Below, one piece after another: positions 1 through 10,272 of a stretch of 64,000 nucleotides of DNA. The DNA comes from Cepaea nemoralis (lineage: Eukaryota; Mollusca; Gastropoda; Stylommatophora; Helicidae). The notes beneath the pieces were generated by a model. The model saw only the letters and a program-made list of their open reading frames with translations, searched no databases and was not told where the DNA came from. Location of the stretch: assembly GCA_014155875.1 (NCBI GenBank), contig JACEFZ010027035.1, positions 122,001-186,000 of the forward strand. The letters are read 5' to 3'. The translations under genes were made by a program, and so were the position numbers. How positions within the stretch are numbered: position 1 is the first letter of the stretch; each line of letters begins with the position of its first letter.

Positions 1-1125
1 TTCAACAACCAGACCTTGAGTACATGGACATAGTGACTACGTATCAGTTAAAGGGAAAGATGGTGTTAAGACTTAAAACCATAAAGAACACCCCAAAGAA
101 CATTAATTTAGATGTAGCATTACTTAAAACAGACAAACAAATAAGAGAATTGTATGATGTTACTCTGAAGAACATATACAATGCTATAGAGACAACACAA
201 ACTACTGATGAGACATGGTGCGGGAATAAGTTGAACAGACATAAAACGAACGTATTTCACTTAACATAGAATTGCAAAAAAAAGCAATGAATGACGGATA
301 ACATTTTGCAGATGATGGATGAAAGAAGAAAGAAGAAGCAAAATACAGACACAAAAAAATGATATAATACATAAAGAGATAATAAACAAGTGCAAAGTGG
401 CCAAAGAAGTCTGGTTGAATGAATAGTGCTTGGAGATTGGGACAAACAATAAATAAGTCTCACATTCCATGTATCAATAAATAAATACCACAACAGGAAT
501 AAAAATACTAAATACCACATGTTTACAATCATGGCTTGGTGTAATATTGATGGGATAAGATGCGGGTCTCCTTGACCAGGGGTTAACGTCTTTCTCCGTA
601 ATACCGTATATTCTCGTGAGTAATGTAACCTGCGGGAGAATCGGTAGCGGTTCTCGCCACGTTGGTAACTTAGAGGTATGTGAGCCGGTCGCTCAGAAAG
701 CAATGGCAAACTACTGAGCGTAAGCTTGCCTAGTACATCAAAAGCATCTGAAAATGCTGATGTTGACTGCAACGTCGTGTAGGTGATATGAAAAAAAATT
801 GATATAGTCAATCAAGGTGACCAGAATAGCTGGATGAGCTGAATGATGATTTGAGACCGGATGTAAATATTCAAAACAATGGCTTGGACCCACCAATACT
901 AGCAGCGGAAGTTGAAGATGCACTACATCGCATGAAGAAAAAACGCACCCGGCCAAGACAACATTACATTGGATGAAGTTATGGCTATAGAATAATTTGG
1001 AAACAAAATATTAGCACAATTCCTAAATGATAACCATACTAGTGGGTGCATTCCTAGTGATCTATTAAAATCCATCTCTATAACTCTGCGGGCGTTTTAG
1101 AATGCTAAGAGCATCGCAAATTAGT
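1..1125 (+). mobile_element. Decayed RTE-like LINE fragment (linker to early RT), split by a SINE
   Basis: Plus-strand conceptual translation from about 24 to 450 gives the region between endonuclease and reverse transcriptase of an RTE-type LINE, with the recognisable phrases KVAKEVWLNE and INKC near 395-425. A SINE interrupts it from about 480/545 to 795. The same element then resumes near 890-1080 with a lead-in to the RT domain (EVEDALHRMKK, then the region before the first RT motif). Stops and frameshifts occur throughout, so it is not coding. It is most like the RTE-A/B copies elsewhere in the window. The left end runs off the window. Confidence 0.6.
545..795 (+). mobile_element. tRNA-derived SINE with shared central domain
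   Basis: It carries a degenerate tRNA-like head (A-box-like stretch near 575-595, B-box-like gcggttctcgccacg near 648) followed by a conserved core at about 680-735 that includes aagcaatggcaaactactga. The same core recurs at 9982-10192, 34985-35275, 42035-42320, 44241-44432, 55380-55622 and 63430-63665. This copy is inserted inside a LINE fragment. Confidence 0.65.
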
Positions 1126-1389
1126 AGTATTATAGGTTGTTTACGACCACCAAATGTGGATCTGATCCGAATTTTTTCATTTTATACGATCAAGTGACGT
1201 CATATTGAAACGTCACAAACTAGCACCTCCAATTTCATATTTCTTGAGAACTACTTTAAAAAAAATAATTACAAAAATATAGAATAAATAAAATTAAAAT
1301 AAAGCGGTTATTATTGTCTGCAGTGGGTGTGGCTTAGTGGATTAACACTATAATCATACTCTCATGGTCGTTTTCAATCAATCAAACGG

Positions 1390-1806
1390 ATGCCGTCTCC
1401 ACAAAGAAGGTTGGCTGTAATAGATCTTCAACACTGCCTGTCTTTCCCTGACTGTACATTTCGTAAAATTAATGTTTGTTTATCTCTTGGTGTTATGTTT
1501 CTACTTGTACCGTTATCTATCTCTTGCTCGCTTGCATTCAACCGTACAATCCAGTATGGTTTATATAAGAGTGATATGTCTTATAACGTGGCCGAAATAT
1601 TTCACTTGCCTCTTTTTTACTTCTTTTATCAACTCTTGTTTCATTCTCATTTTTTCTAGAACCTCTGTAGTTGATTGTTTATGTTTCCTTGAAATACGAC
1701 ATATTCATCGGTATATCCACATCTCTAGTTCTATTTTTGTTTTTTTGTGTGTGCCCATGCTTCGGCACCATACATTAATGCTGAATATACGTAGCAGTTG
1801 ACAAGA
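1390..1806 (-). mobile_element. 3' fragment of an RTE-like LINE (RT C-terminus)
   Basis: The minus strand reads from 1806 down as the post-RT region of an RTE LINE: a YVYSALMYGAEAW-type motif near 1750-1805, followed by degenerate C-terminal sequence ending near 1390. Frameshifts are present and no intact ORF remains. It abuts a hAT 3' end at 1807. Family assignment is by recognition of the conserved C-terminal motif only. Confidence 0.5.
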
Positions 1807-2050
1807 TTGACGGATGAACATTTGAAAGCAATTTTCTTGATTGGATGCAGCAATTATAAATAAAAAATGGATGATATCTTAAAAGCTAAACGTCAGTTTT
1901 ACAAATCTCACTAACCTTGTTTTGCTGCTTAGTTTGTGAGATTTGAATATGTGCACATTAGGTCTGATGTAACTACCATTTTGCTAACGTTGCCTTCTTT
2001 GATAACTTTTTGTTTAGTAAATAAATATGTTTGTTGTCTTTGTTTGAATT
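1807..2050 (+). mobile_element. hAT transposon 3' end fragment (second copy)
   Basis: The plus-strand translation near 1808-1912 (LTDEHLKAIFLIGCSN, then an in-frame stop, then DDILKAK and FYKSH-stop) matches the C-terminal dimerisation region of the hAT transposase on the minus strand at 55859-56107. The noncoding sequence after the stop also matches, up to an aataaa near 2020. It is a truncated copy of the same hAT family as 55299-63359. Confidence 0.65.
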
Positions 2051-2225
2051 TTTATTTTCGCATTGCATGTCACTCACCCGTGATTAACATGGAATGCTAA
2101 ACTTAGCTAGCTTGTCTTTTTTCCCCAGAACTTTTGTTCTGGCTGCATGTATTGTATAGAATGATCATACGGCCCGCCCAAGTCATTTTGTCAGTTATCC
2201 AGCCTACTGTGAAAACTGGTTTAGT

Positions 2226-2625
2226 GACCCCTGGTCTAGACTATAGGTCAGATAAAGATAACAGGGTAGTCTCGACTGTAGGTCAGATAAAGATAACAGA
2301 ACAGTCTCCACTGTAGATCAGATAAAGATAATAGAATAGTCTCGTCTGTAGGTCTGATAAAGATAACTGAATAGACTTGACTGCAGTTCAGATAAAGATA
2401 ATAGAATAGTCTCGTCTGTAGGTCTGATAAAGATAACTGAATAGACTTGACTGCAGTTCAGATAGAGATAACAGAATAGTCTCGTCTGTAGGTCTGATAA
2501 AGATAACTGAATAGACTTGACTGCAGTTCAGATAGAGATAACAGAATAGTCTCGTCTGTAGGTCAGATAAAGATAACTGAATAGACTTGACTGCAGTTCA
2601 GATAGAGATAACAGAATAGGCACGT
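2226..2625. repeat. 35-bp tandem repeat organised as 70-bp dimers
   Basis: The units contain gataaagataac and alternate between a gtctcgtctgtaggt form and a gacttgactgcagtt form. The motif ctgaatagacttgactgcag starts at 2367, 2437, 2507 and 2577, which gives an exact 70-bp higher-order period in the right half. The left half is more irregular. The array resumes at about 3433 after a LINE fragment. Confidence 0.85.
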
Positions 2626-2636
2626 GTTGAGTTGAG

Positions 2637-3432
2637 TGTTAAGAACCGACATCATTGCACTCAGGACATTCCCATACGTGCTCTGTCCCCTCGTTCAACA
2701 GCCAGCGAAGAGTCATACTACTAATCGTTCCCACCGCTTTCTGATTAAACGTTCTCTTGGTCTTCCTTTTCAGTTTTGAGATTCTTCCAGATCCCCTGCC
2801 GTTCCCCCGCAATCTCATTCTTTCCACATATGGGTTCTCAATCTGTTCCTCCGCCTTCTTCACCTGGTCCCACAAGCGCATGACCACCTCCCCCTTGTCC
2901 ATAGGCAAACTACCATCAAGAGGTGCATTCCTTGCTAGCCTAAAAGCCTGTTCATTCCCCCGTACCCCCGCATGGTCATGGCAAAATATCCATACAATGC
3001 TCACAATCTGTGACCTCTGAAGCGACGAGAGGCCATTCCACACCAAATATTCCTTTCTCCACATTACTAAGCATACTCTTTGAATCCGTAATGAATACAA
3101 CATGTGTTGCATTAGTCTCCACTGGACACCAGAATGCCGCTGTTACTGCTTTCACCTCCATTCTCATGCTGGAGGTCGTAATCTCATATGCCAGACTCTC
3201 CTTTTTCAAGACTCGTCCATTAGCCTTTGCAATAAAGCTCCAGCCACTACGTCTGTTTCTCACCACTGACCCATCGGTGTAGATGACTATGTCACCTTGA
3301 TGTATGTTGCTCTGGATCAGCTATTGCACTTAAATCTCAGTACGGCCGCTGCCTATTCTCTGCACTCACGACCCAGTGTTATTATTACATTGTGCCAGTC
3401 CGCCATGTCTTCCGGAACTTCAACCCACGAAT
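2637..3432 (-). mobile_element. LINE 3' fragment encoding an RNase H domain
   Basis: Reading the minus strand from 3432 down, the element encodes an RNase H: IVIYTDGSV (first catalytic Asp) near 3265-3295, SMRMEVKAV (Glu), FITDSKSML (Asp), then HAGVRGNEQA and a C-terminal WECPECNDV before the stop at about 2640. A frameshift near 3000-3060 splits it into two frames. The same domain and the same CPEC ending occur at 18099-18665, so both belong to one LINE family (I-group-like). The copy is 5'-truncated and sits inside the 35-bp tandem array. Confidence 0.75.
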
Positions 3433-3485
3433 GTAGGTAAGATAAAGATTACAGACTAACCTCGACTGCAAATCAGACAAGGGTA
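3433..3485. repeat. Remnant of the 35-bp tandem array
   Basis: The sequence taggtaagataaagattaca followed by cctcgactgcaaatcagac matches the 2226-2625 unit. It shows that the LINE fragment at 2637-3432 was inserted into the array. From 3486 to 4014 I see no gene or recognised repeat. Confidence 0.7.
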
Positions 3486-4014
3486 CCTCAACATTTCATG
3501 TTCGTATAGCACGTCCCCGTTTTCTTCATGCGAATCTTCACTTGTTCAAAGGTAAAGCCGAGAGTTAATTAGGCCACTCGACAGACACCAGCAGCAACGT
3601 TCCCCCTCCTCTCGAGGGTAATACCACCAGGTAATTACCAGGGTAATTATTCTTCAAGCTGTCCATAGAACAGTTGTATCACCTATCACATGTATACAGT
3701 ATTACAATTCCGTCTTATTGGTGGTTTACAGAATAAAGCCTTTCAATAACTTGCTATTTCTCCCGCCTCATGCATCATCATGCCATAGGTGTCTGCTATT
3801 TCCTAATCTCCGTCTGCATCTGAGCAAAGAAAATATGCCTTCCACCTTCTTTACAAGCTACTGTGATGTGTAATGTGGCCAACGTATGTTATTTTCAAAG
3901 ACATAATACTGTTTAAGAGTAATCTGTCTTCAATATTCAGATCTTCAAGATTGTCAGTATTCTCTTCTTCTTGGTTATGGCAAAGTAGTTATATTAATTA
4001 TAAGTATAAGGTAC

Positions 4015-4133
4015 CTGTTTTAATAATAGGTAGTGTAACCATGTCCTGCAGCAAAGCTTGTATTGAAACGTCATCTGGATCATACATATAAAATTGGTTG
4101 ATTCCTCTATGATACTTTTCTGCTGAATTATTT
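4015..4133 (-). CDS. FAM20: FAM20-like kinase gene, exon 3 (119 bp)
   Basis: On the minus strand a strong acceptor (polypyrimidine cttttattttcag) precedes 4133 and a donor (aaacag followed by gtacct) follows 4015. The 119-bp interval is open in one frame, with 1 nt completing the previous codon and 1 nt carried on. It encodes EKYHRGINQFYMY, then DVSIQALLQDM. From memory, vertebrate FAM20A/FAM20C have F-H-x-G-I-[NT]-R-Y-x-L-Y-S, then ALLHD or LLHDM, at the same place just before the kinase core. The phase matches the donor of exon 2 at 50162. FAM20C is a secretory-pathway Ser/Thr kinase for S-x-E motifs, but the catalytic residues lie in later exons outside the window. The splice sites and frame are seen directly; the family is a by-eye match. 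Confidence 0.72.
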
Positions 4134-4174
4134 CTGAAAATAAAAGCAGGAATAACTAAACATTATCATAATTT

Positions 4175-5182
4175 GCCATGCTGATACACGTAGGTGGTCA
4201 TGTGTGGCGATCTTACACAGTCACCAGAGTCGTGGATCAACTCCGTGTTTTTGTCTCAACCGTACCATAGCAGAGTCATCCTAATATTTACTTTTCTGCC
4301 TTCCCTTTGTTCTTTCCTCCCAAATCGTGCCATTTATCATCAAGTTCACTAGATAATTTCTTTTCATAATGTTTACGGTTTTCATTTGCTTATTGTAATA
4401 CTTGATCACTGGTTTTCTGTCTGCCAATGGCATTCATCGCATTTTCCACAGAAAGCACATTCACAGATGTTTTTTCCAGCTTATCTGCTCATCGTCCACG
4501 TTTCACATCCATACAACAGTACAGGTTCTATGCAGCAAATCAACGCTCTTTTTCTTGTTGCAGTTGACATATTTTTATTAGGCAGAATGTTTTTCATCTT
4601 GCACAATGATACCTTTGCCATAGTTCTTCTTCTTCTTCTTCTTCTTCTTCTTCTTCTTCTTCTTCTTCTTCTTCTTCTTCTTCTTCTTCTTCTTCTTCTT
4701 CTTCTTCTTCTTCTTCTTCTTCTTCTTCTTCTTCGTCTTCTTCTTCTTCTTCTTCTTCTTCTTCTTCTTCTTCTTCTTCTTCTTCTTCTTCTTCTTCTTC
4801 TTCTTCTTCTTCTTCTTCTTCTTCTTCTTCTTCTTCTTCTTCTTCTTCTTCTTCTTCTTCTTCGTCTTCTTCTTCTTCTTCTTCTCTTCTTCTTCTTCTT
4901 CTTCTTCTTCTTCTTCTTCTTCTTCTTCTTCTTCTTCTTCTTCTTCTTCTTCTTCTTCTTCTTCTTCTTCTTCTTCTTCTTTCATTTGCCATAGTGATTC
5001 TTGATCTAATCTAGTCAAGACTCCTCCTATCTAATGTTATGACTTTTCAGAGATAGTTTCAGGATTCACTTGTTTACGAATATTCCTATTTATCCATATT
5101 TTACATTGTAATATTTCTTTCTTCTTAGAGACGACCATAATCTATGTCTTCTTACAATTTAATTCTAACCATAATTGATCAT
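4175..5182 (-). mobile_element. RTE-B LINE 3' fragment carrying a (CTT)n array
   Basis: The minus strand matches the RTE-B copy at 7751-9537 along its C-terminal third. It runs from the cysteine/YADD-distal region near 5180 down to the 3' end near 4177 (the gtcgtggatcaactccgtgttt region). It is heavily mutated, and the match is broken at 4624-4982 by a CTT microsatellite. Its 5' end abuts the 3' end of RTE-A at 5183. Confidence 0.65.
4624..4982. repeat. (CTT)n microsatellite, about 360 bp
   Basis: Nearly pure CTT/AAG triplets with two CGT interruptions and one phase slip near 4885. It lies inside an RTE-B LINE fragment and is flanked on both sides by the same ttgccatag word. Long poly-Leu, poly-Glu and poly-Lys frames across it are not genes. 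Confidence 0.95.
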
Positions 5183-8100
5183 CATCATCAAGTGCCTTGC
5201 CAGCTGGCGTAGATGTTCATGGATCTCCACAGATCTCGGTCTTTGGAATTCTGGATCAACTCTGCCGATGATATTCCTCCATGCCACTGACTCGATCCAC
5301 CCAGCATCATTCCTCTTGGTCTGCTTCTGCTCTCTTTCCCTCGATCTTTAAAGTTGTCACGATGTTTTCCGATGTTTCTCTTCTCATCACATGACCAAAG
5401 AAAGCTGTTGTCTCTTTCTTATCGTTGTATATAGTGTTCTAGTTTCATTAGCCTCTTTCAGGAAATCTCTGTTAGTTACTCTGGCATTCGCAATATACGT
5501 CTCAGGAACCACATCTCTGTTACTTCTAATTTCTATTTAATTTGTTCATTTACATTCCAAGATTCGCTGCCATACAGCAAAACTGGTTCTATATAGCATT
5601 TCAGCACTCTCTTTCTTACATTCATTGATAGTGATTTATTGCACAAGATACTCTTCATTTTCTGAAATGCGACTTTTGCCTGTCCTATTCTGCTCTTAAT
5701 CTCTGTTGCACATCTTTCATCTAATGTTATGAGTGCCCCTAGGTATGTAAAATTATCCACTTGGTTAAGAATTTCCCCTTCTATTTCTATGTCACATTTT
5801 GTTGTCACCATTTTCTGTGATATCACCGTTTTTACTGTTTTCTTGATATTCAAGAAGAGTACTTTCTATGCACTCTCTGTTATTACAATGTCCAACAATT
5901 GTTGTAGGTCTGTTACATTTTCAGCCACCAATACCGTGTCATTTGCATAGCATATGTTGTTTATATTATATCCTCCGATTAGTATTCCCGGCTTCTCTTT
6001 GATCTCTCTCATTATTACTTCGCTATAGTGGGAGAAGAGATCCGGTGACAAGACCACCCCTGTCTACTCCTAGCTTTATCTGTTAGTAACTATCCTCTTT
6101 ATTTCCCATATTAATTGCTGCTACTTGGTTCCGGTACATATTCTTTATTATTCTTAAATCTCTCTCACAAACTGATGATATCTTCCAACATTTTAATCAG
6201 ATCATCATGTTTTACTTTATCAAATACCTTAGTTTAATCTATGAAGCGCAAATATATGTCTTTCTGTGTCTATATTGACCTTTCTATTAGTGTTCGTAAT
6301 AAATATATGCATTGTTGGTACCTTTTCCTTCCACAAAACCATACTGGTCTTCAATAATTTCCATTTTTATTTTCTTTCTTGTTCTTCTCATTATAATTCT
6401 GAATAGAAGCTTGGTGACATGGTTTATGAGGTTAATTTTACGAAAATCTTCACCCTCAATTGCTCCTGGTCTTTTTGGTTTAGCTATAAATACAGATTTC
6501 AGCATGTCGCTGGGTAAATATCCACTGTTGTAAATATCATTCAACATTTTGGTTAATATATCTACTCTAAATTCTCCTAATACTTCTAATTCTTCTATTG
6601 TGATTTCATCCTGCCCGGCTGTGTTTTCTTTCTTCATATGTTTCACAGTCGTCAGCGACTTCTTCTTTAAGAATAGGTGGGCCTTCTAAGTTACTTTCTT
6701 CTGTTAATTATTTCCTTTCTCTATTATATAATTATCTTATATACCAATTCCACATCTTCATCATAGCACCTTCCTGCAATATCTTTCCTGTTTTTTTATT
6801 TCAAACACCCTGTATTTATTCTTATTTTTCTTCCTGAGATATATTATTTCCTGAGATATATTTATTTTATCTTTAATGGAATTTAATGGAATTTTCTTAT
6901 GCATTGCTCGTTTAACCAACTTTCCTTTGCCTTCATACATTTATCTCTTATTTCTGTATTTATATTAGCATATTCTTGTTTGTCATTTTTATTCTGTTTC
7001 CTTTTGTCCATCAGCATTAAGATTTCTTCATTCATCAATGTTTGCTTAGCTTTTTGGCTTCTCTCAGGTAATATTTCTTTGCTAGTTTGATGAATGGAGT
7101 CCCTTAACATTTCTCTTTGTTCGTTTATACTCTGTATTTTAGCTATTGCATTGTACCTGTTTTTCACTGTCACTCTGTATTGTTCTTGAATTTCTACTTT
7201 CTACGCTCAGAATCTCTTTATTAAGTCTCAAGTTCTTAACCATTTTTTTCCCTCTCTTTAATCTTACTTTTATTTGTCCACACAGTGGTACATGATCACT
7301 ATTACAGTCAGCACCAGGCATTAGTCTTTACATTAATTAACGCATTTCTAAATCCTTTATTGAAAAGTATGTAGTCAATTTGGTTGCGTATTTTCATATC
7401 AGGGCTTTTCCATGTGTATAGTCGTCTTTTATCACGTTGAACCCATGTGTTTCCAATTATCATATCGTTAATATTTGCCCATTCCATTAGTTTCTCTCCT
7501 CTTTCATTTCTTGTACCTAAATAATGAGTTCCCACTATATCCTATATTTTTCATTGTCCTACTTTTTGATTAAAATCTCCCAGTATTATTTTTATTTCTT
7601 GTGATCCAATTTGAGCTATCGCCATTTCTACTTCATCATACAAGTCTTGTATTTCTTCATCATTACTGCTTGTTGTTGGTGCATAAACTTGTATAATATT
7701 TATATCTATTCGTTTGCCTTTGATTTTGACCATTATAACTACACATGAGATATCCATCCATCCATCATGTGCCATGCCGGTAAGCGTGGGCGGTCATGTT
7801 CTGCCATCTCACTCGATCACCAGAGTCGTGGATCAGTTCCGTGTTTCTGTCTCGACCATGCCACAAGGCCAAGCCATCCAGATACTTGTTTCTAGGTCTT
7901 CCCCTTGGTCTGTTCCCCTCGATCTTACAGTTGTCACCAAGTTCTCCAAATCATTTCTTCTCATAACATGCCCAAAAAATTGTGACTGTCTACGTCTAAT
8001 GTCTCTTATCAGTTTACGATCTTCATTTGTTTCTTGAAGGACTTGTTCATTGGTCTTTCTGGCTGTCCATGGTATTCTTTGCATTTTCCTCAGAAACCAC

Positions 8101-9735
8101 ATTTCTACAGCCATCAGATGTTTTTCAGCCTGGCTGCTCATTGTCCAAGCTTCACATCCATATAAAAGTACAGGTTCTATGTAGCATCTCAACACTCTTT
8201 TTCTCGTTTCAATTGACATCTTTTTATTGGTCAGTATGTTTTTCATCTTGCTAAAGGCTACTTTTGCCATGGCGATTCTTGTTCTAATCTCTTCAAGGCA
8301 TCTCCCATCAGATGTTATTACTGTTCCGAGATAATTGTACCTATTCACTTGTTGAAGAATATTCCCATTTACTTGTATATTACACTGTGGTATTTCGTTC
8401 TTCCTAGTGACGACCATAATCTGTGTCTTTTTACAATTTAATTCTAACCCTTGTTGTTCACTGTGTGTAACAACCGCATCTACTAAATTTTGCAGGTCCT
8501 GTTCATTGTCTGCAATCAAGACTGTATCATCTGCATATCTAATGTTATTGATGCATCGTCCCCCAATGTTGATTCCTTCCATATTTTCAATATTTCTGAA
8601 AATATTTTCACTGTACAGGGAAAACAGATCTGGAGACATTACACATCCCTGTCTCACACCTATCTTAATAGGCTGATATTGGCTTACTTCATTGTCAACT
8701 CTTATGGCAGCTTGTTGTTTCCAATATATGTTTTTTGACAAGTCTAAGGTCTTTCCCATCAATTTGTAGATCTTCAAGCATCCTTATCATGTTGACATGT
8801 CTCACTTTATCAAAAGCCTTTGTGTAGTTAATAAAGCAAAGGTGTAGATCTTTGTTTACTTCTATAGAACGTTCGATTACGGTTCTCAGTATATACACAG
8901 CATTTACTGTACCCTTGCCTACTACAAACCCACATTCTTCTTCTCCTATTTCAGGTTGTATTTTCCTCCTAACTCTTTGCATGATAATTCTTAGCAAAAT
9001 CTTCGTGATGTGACTCATTATACTAATTGTTCGATGTTGATCACATTCCAAGGCTCCTGATTTCTTTGGGATTGCAATAAATACAGAATTACATAACTCA
9101 TGAGGTAAATTTCAGTATCATATATTGTATTAAGCAGACTGGTAACTTTATCTATTCCATATTCTTCTAAAGCATTAATCAATTCTGTTGTGACGCTGTC
9201 TGGACCGTGGGTTTTGCCAGATGTCATATGATTAAGAGCATTCTGAACCTCCATCTTCAAAATTGTTGGCCCTTCATTGTTATTTTGAACAATATATTGT
9301 TCGTCTCTGTTATCGTCATAAAGGTTTTTCACGTAATCTGACCATACATGTAGAATCTGATCTTTTTCTATTATGACTCTTCCATCTTTTGTCTTTAGGC
9401 AGCCTGCTGATGTACGTGTTCTTTGATTAGTAATCTCCTGAATTCTTTTGTGCATTAGTTTCGCATTTTTACTGTTGTGTTGTAAATGAGATATACCTGT
9501 ATCCATTAATTGATTTGGCTGTTTCTTTTTCATCAACTATTATTTATACACCTTTTTCGTGTGTATCCCCTCCAGAATAAATTATTGTGTGTTTGTCGGT
9601 TATAATTTTGCCAGATCCCTTCTATCTCATCTGACTTATGCCAAATATATTCATTTTCATCCTTTCCATTTCTCTTAGAACATTGTTTAAATGTCTTAGC
9701 TCATTTAATGTCCTCTTATTCTGTGGTAACAATAA
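5183..9735 (-). mobile_element. RTE-A LINE, near full length, split by a nested RTE-B LINE
   Basis: The element reads on the minus strand. The endonuclease start (NVLREMERM, NIFGIS) is at about 9735-9620. The element is interrupted at about 9538-7751 by RTE-B and resumes with IIQVYAPTT and ILGDFNQKVG (7551-7750), then NQIDYILFN and CNSDHVPLCG (7290-7400), the RT lead-in with INHVTKLLFRIIMRR (6287-6646), a YANDTVLVA active site (about 5940) and LYGSESWNVN (about 5540). The 3' end is an ATG-rich (TGA)n tail near 5183. Frameshifts separate the pieces, and the first catalytic Asp of YADD has become Asn, so it is dead. Single APE-RT reading frame and short repeat tail fit the RTE group. Confidence 0.7.
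7751..9537 (-). mobile_element. RTE-B LINE, 5'-truncated, nested inside RTE-A
   Basis: On the minus strand, 9536-9018 gives the endonuclease-RT linker and RT lead-in (TSGKTHGPDSVTTELI), 9051-8695 gives IMSHITKILLRIIMQR and YTKAFDKVRH, and 8777-7833 gives a 314-residue frame with GVRQGCVMSPDLFSLY, an intact YADDTVLIAD and LYGCEAWTMSSQAEKHL. The C-terminus is frameshifted after RRNDLENLVTTV. The 3' end is a short (ATGG)n tail at about 7750. The endonuclease is missing through 5' truncation. Fragments of the same family occur at 4175-5182, 32638-33461, 39675-40502 and 56345-56877. Confidence 0.75.
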
Positions 9736-9885
9736 ATTAGCTGCGAGGGCCAAGGGGCCGAACGCGTACTCTTTGCGCTTAGAGAAATGTATTTGAATGT
9801 TTAATGACAACTTATATGAATTAAATGAGACGCTCCCCCCCCCCCCCCCCCGAGTCTAGGCAACGCCGGGCCGGGTCGTCAGCTA

Positions 9886-9890
<5 letters not shown>
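9735..9890 (-). repeat. Truncated copy of the 'CTAGCTGAC..CCGGCCCGGC' interspersed element
   Basis: Reverse-complemented, this stretch starts ctagctgacgacccggcccg near 9888. It then has an 18-base C/G homopolymer (9835-9852) and the words catttaattcatataagt. The same order of words opens the composite element at 44448 and its internal repeats. It is therefore a minus-strand copy, cut short at the RTE-A boundary. Confidence 0.6.

Positions 9891-9981
<91 letters not shown>
9886..9981. repeat. (GT)n then (TA)n microsatellite
   Basis: About 17 bp of GT repeats grade into about 79 bp of pure TA. It lies between the CTAGCTGAC element and a SINE. Confidence 0.95.
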
Positions 9982-9984
<3 letters not shown>

Positions 9985-10191
9985 TTGCATGTCCTTCACA
10001 GGACGTAGCAGTGAATCCCAGCATTTTCGCTGTTCGTGATTCCTGGGCAAATTTTAAGTTCAGTAGTTTGCCGTTGCTTTCTGAACGCCTGGCACCTATA
10101 CCTTTTTCGAAAAAACCAGCACCGCTGTGTTTCGATCCCGGGTATACGAGCTCACAAACCGCGTTCGCAAGCCCTTAGCCACGGAGTCCGG

Positions 10192-10192
<1 letters not shown>
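9982..10192 (-). mobile_element. tRNA-derived SINE with shared central domain
   Basis: The minus strand starts with a tRNA-like head near 10190 (ccgtggctaagggcttg, B-box-like region near 10135). It continues through the central domain near 10035-10090 (aagcaacggcaaactactga) and ends near 9990 with the gacatgcaac-type 3' end. AT microsatellites bracket it on both sides. Confidence 0.65.

Positions 10193-10268
<76 letters not shown>
10193..10268. repeat. (TA)n microsatellite
   Basis: Pure TA dinucleotides directly upstream of the tRNA-like head of the minus-strand SINE. Confidence 0.95.

Positions 10269-10272
<4 letters not shown>

Noticed and set aside
1321..1390. tRNA-like head near gtgtggcttagtggattaa
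   Set aside because: It resembles an A-box, but no B-box at the right distance and no SINE body follows.
4386..5018. Poly-Leu, poly-Glu, poly-Lys and poly-Arg reading frames
   Set aside because: They are translations of the (CTT)n microsatellite.
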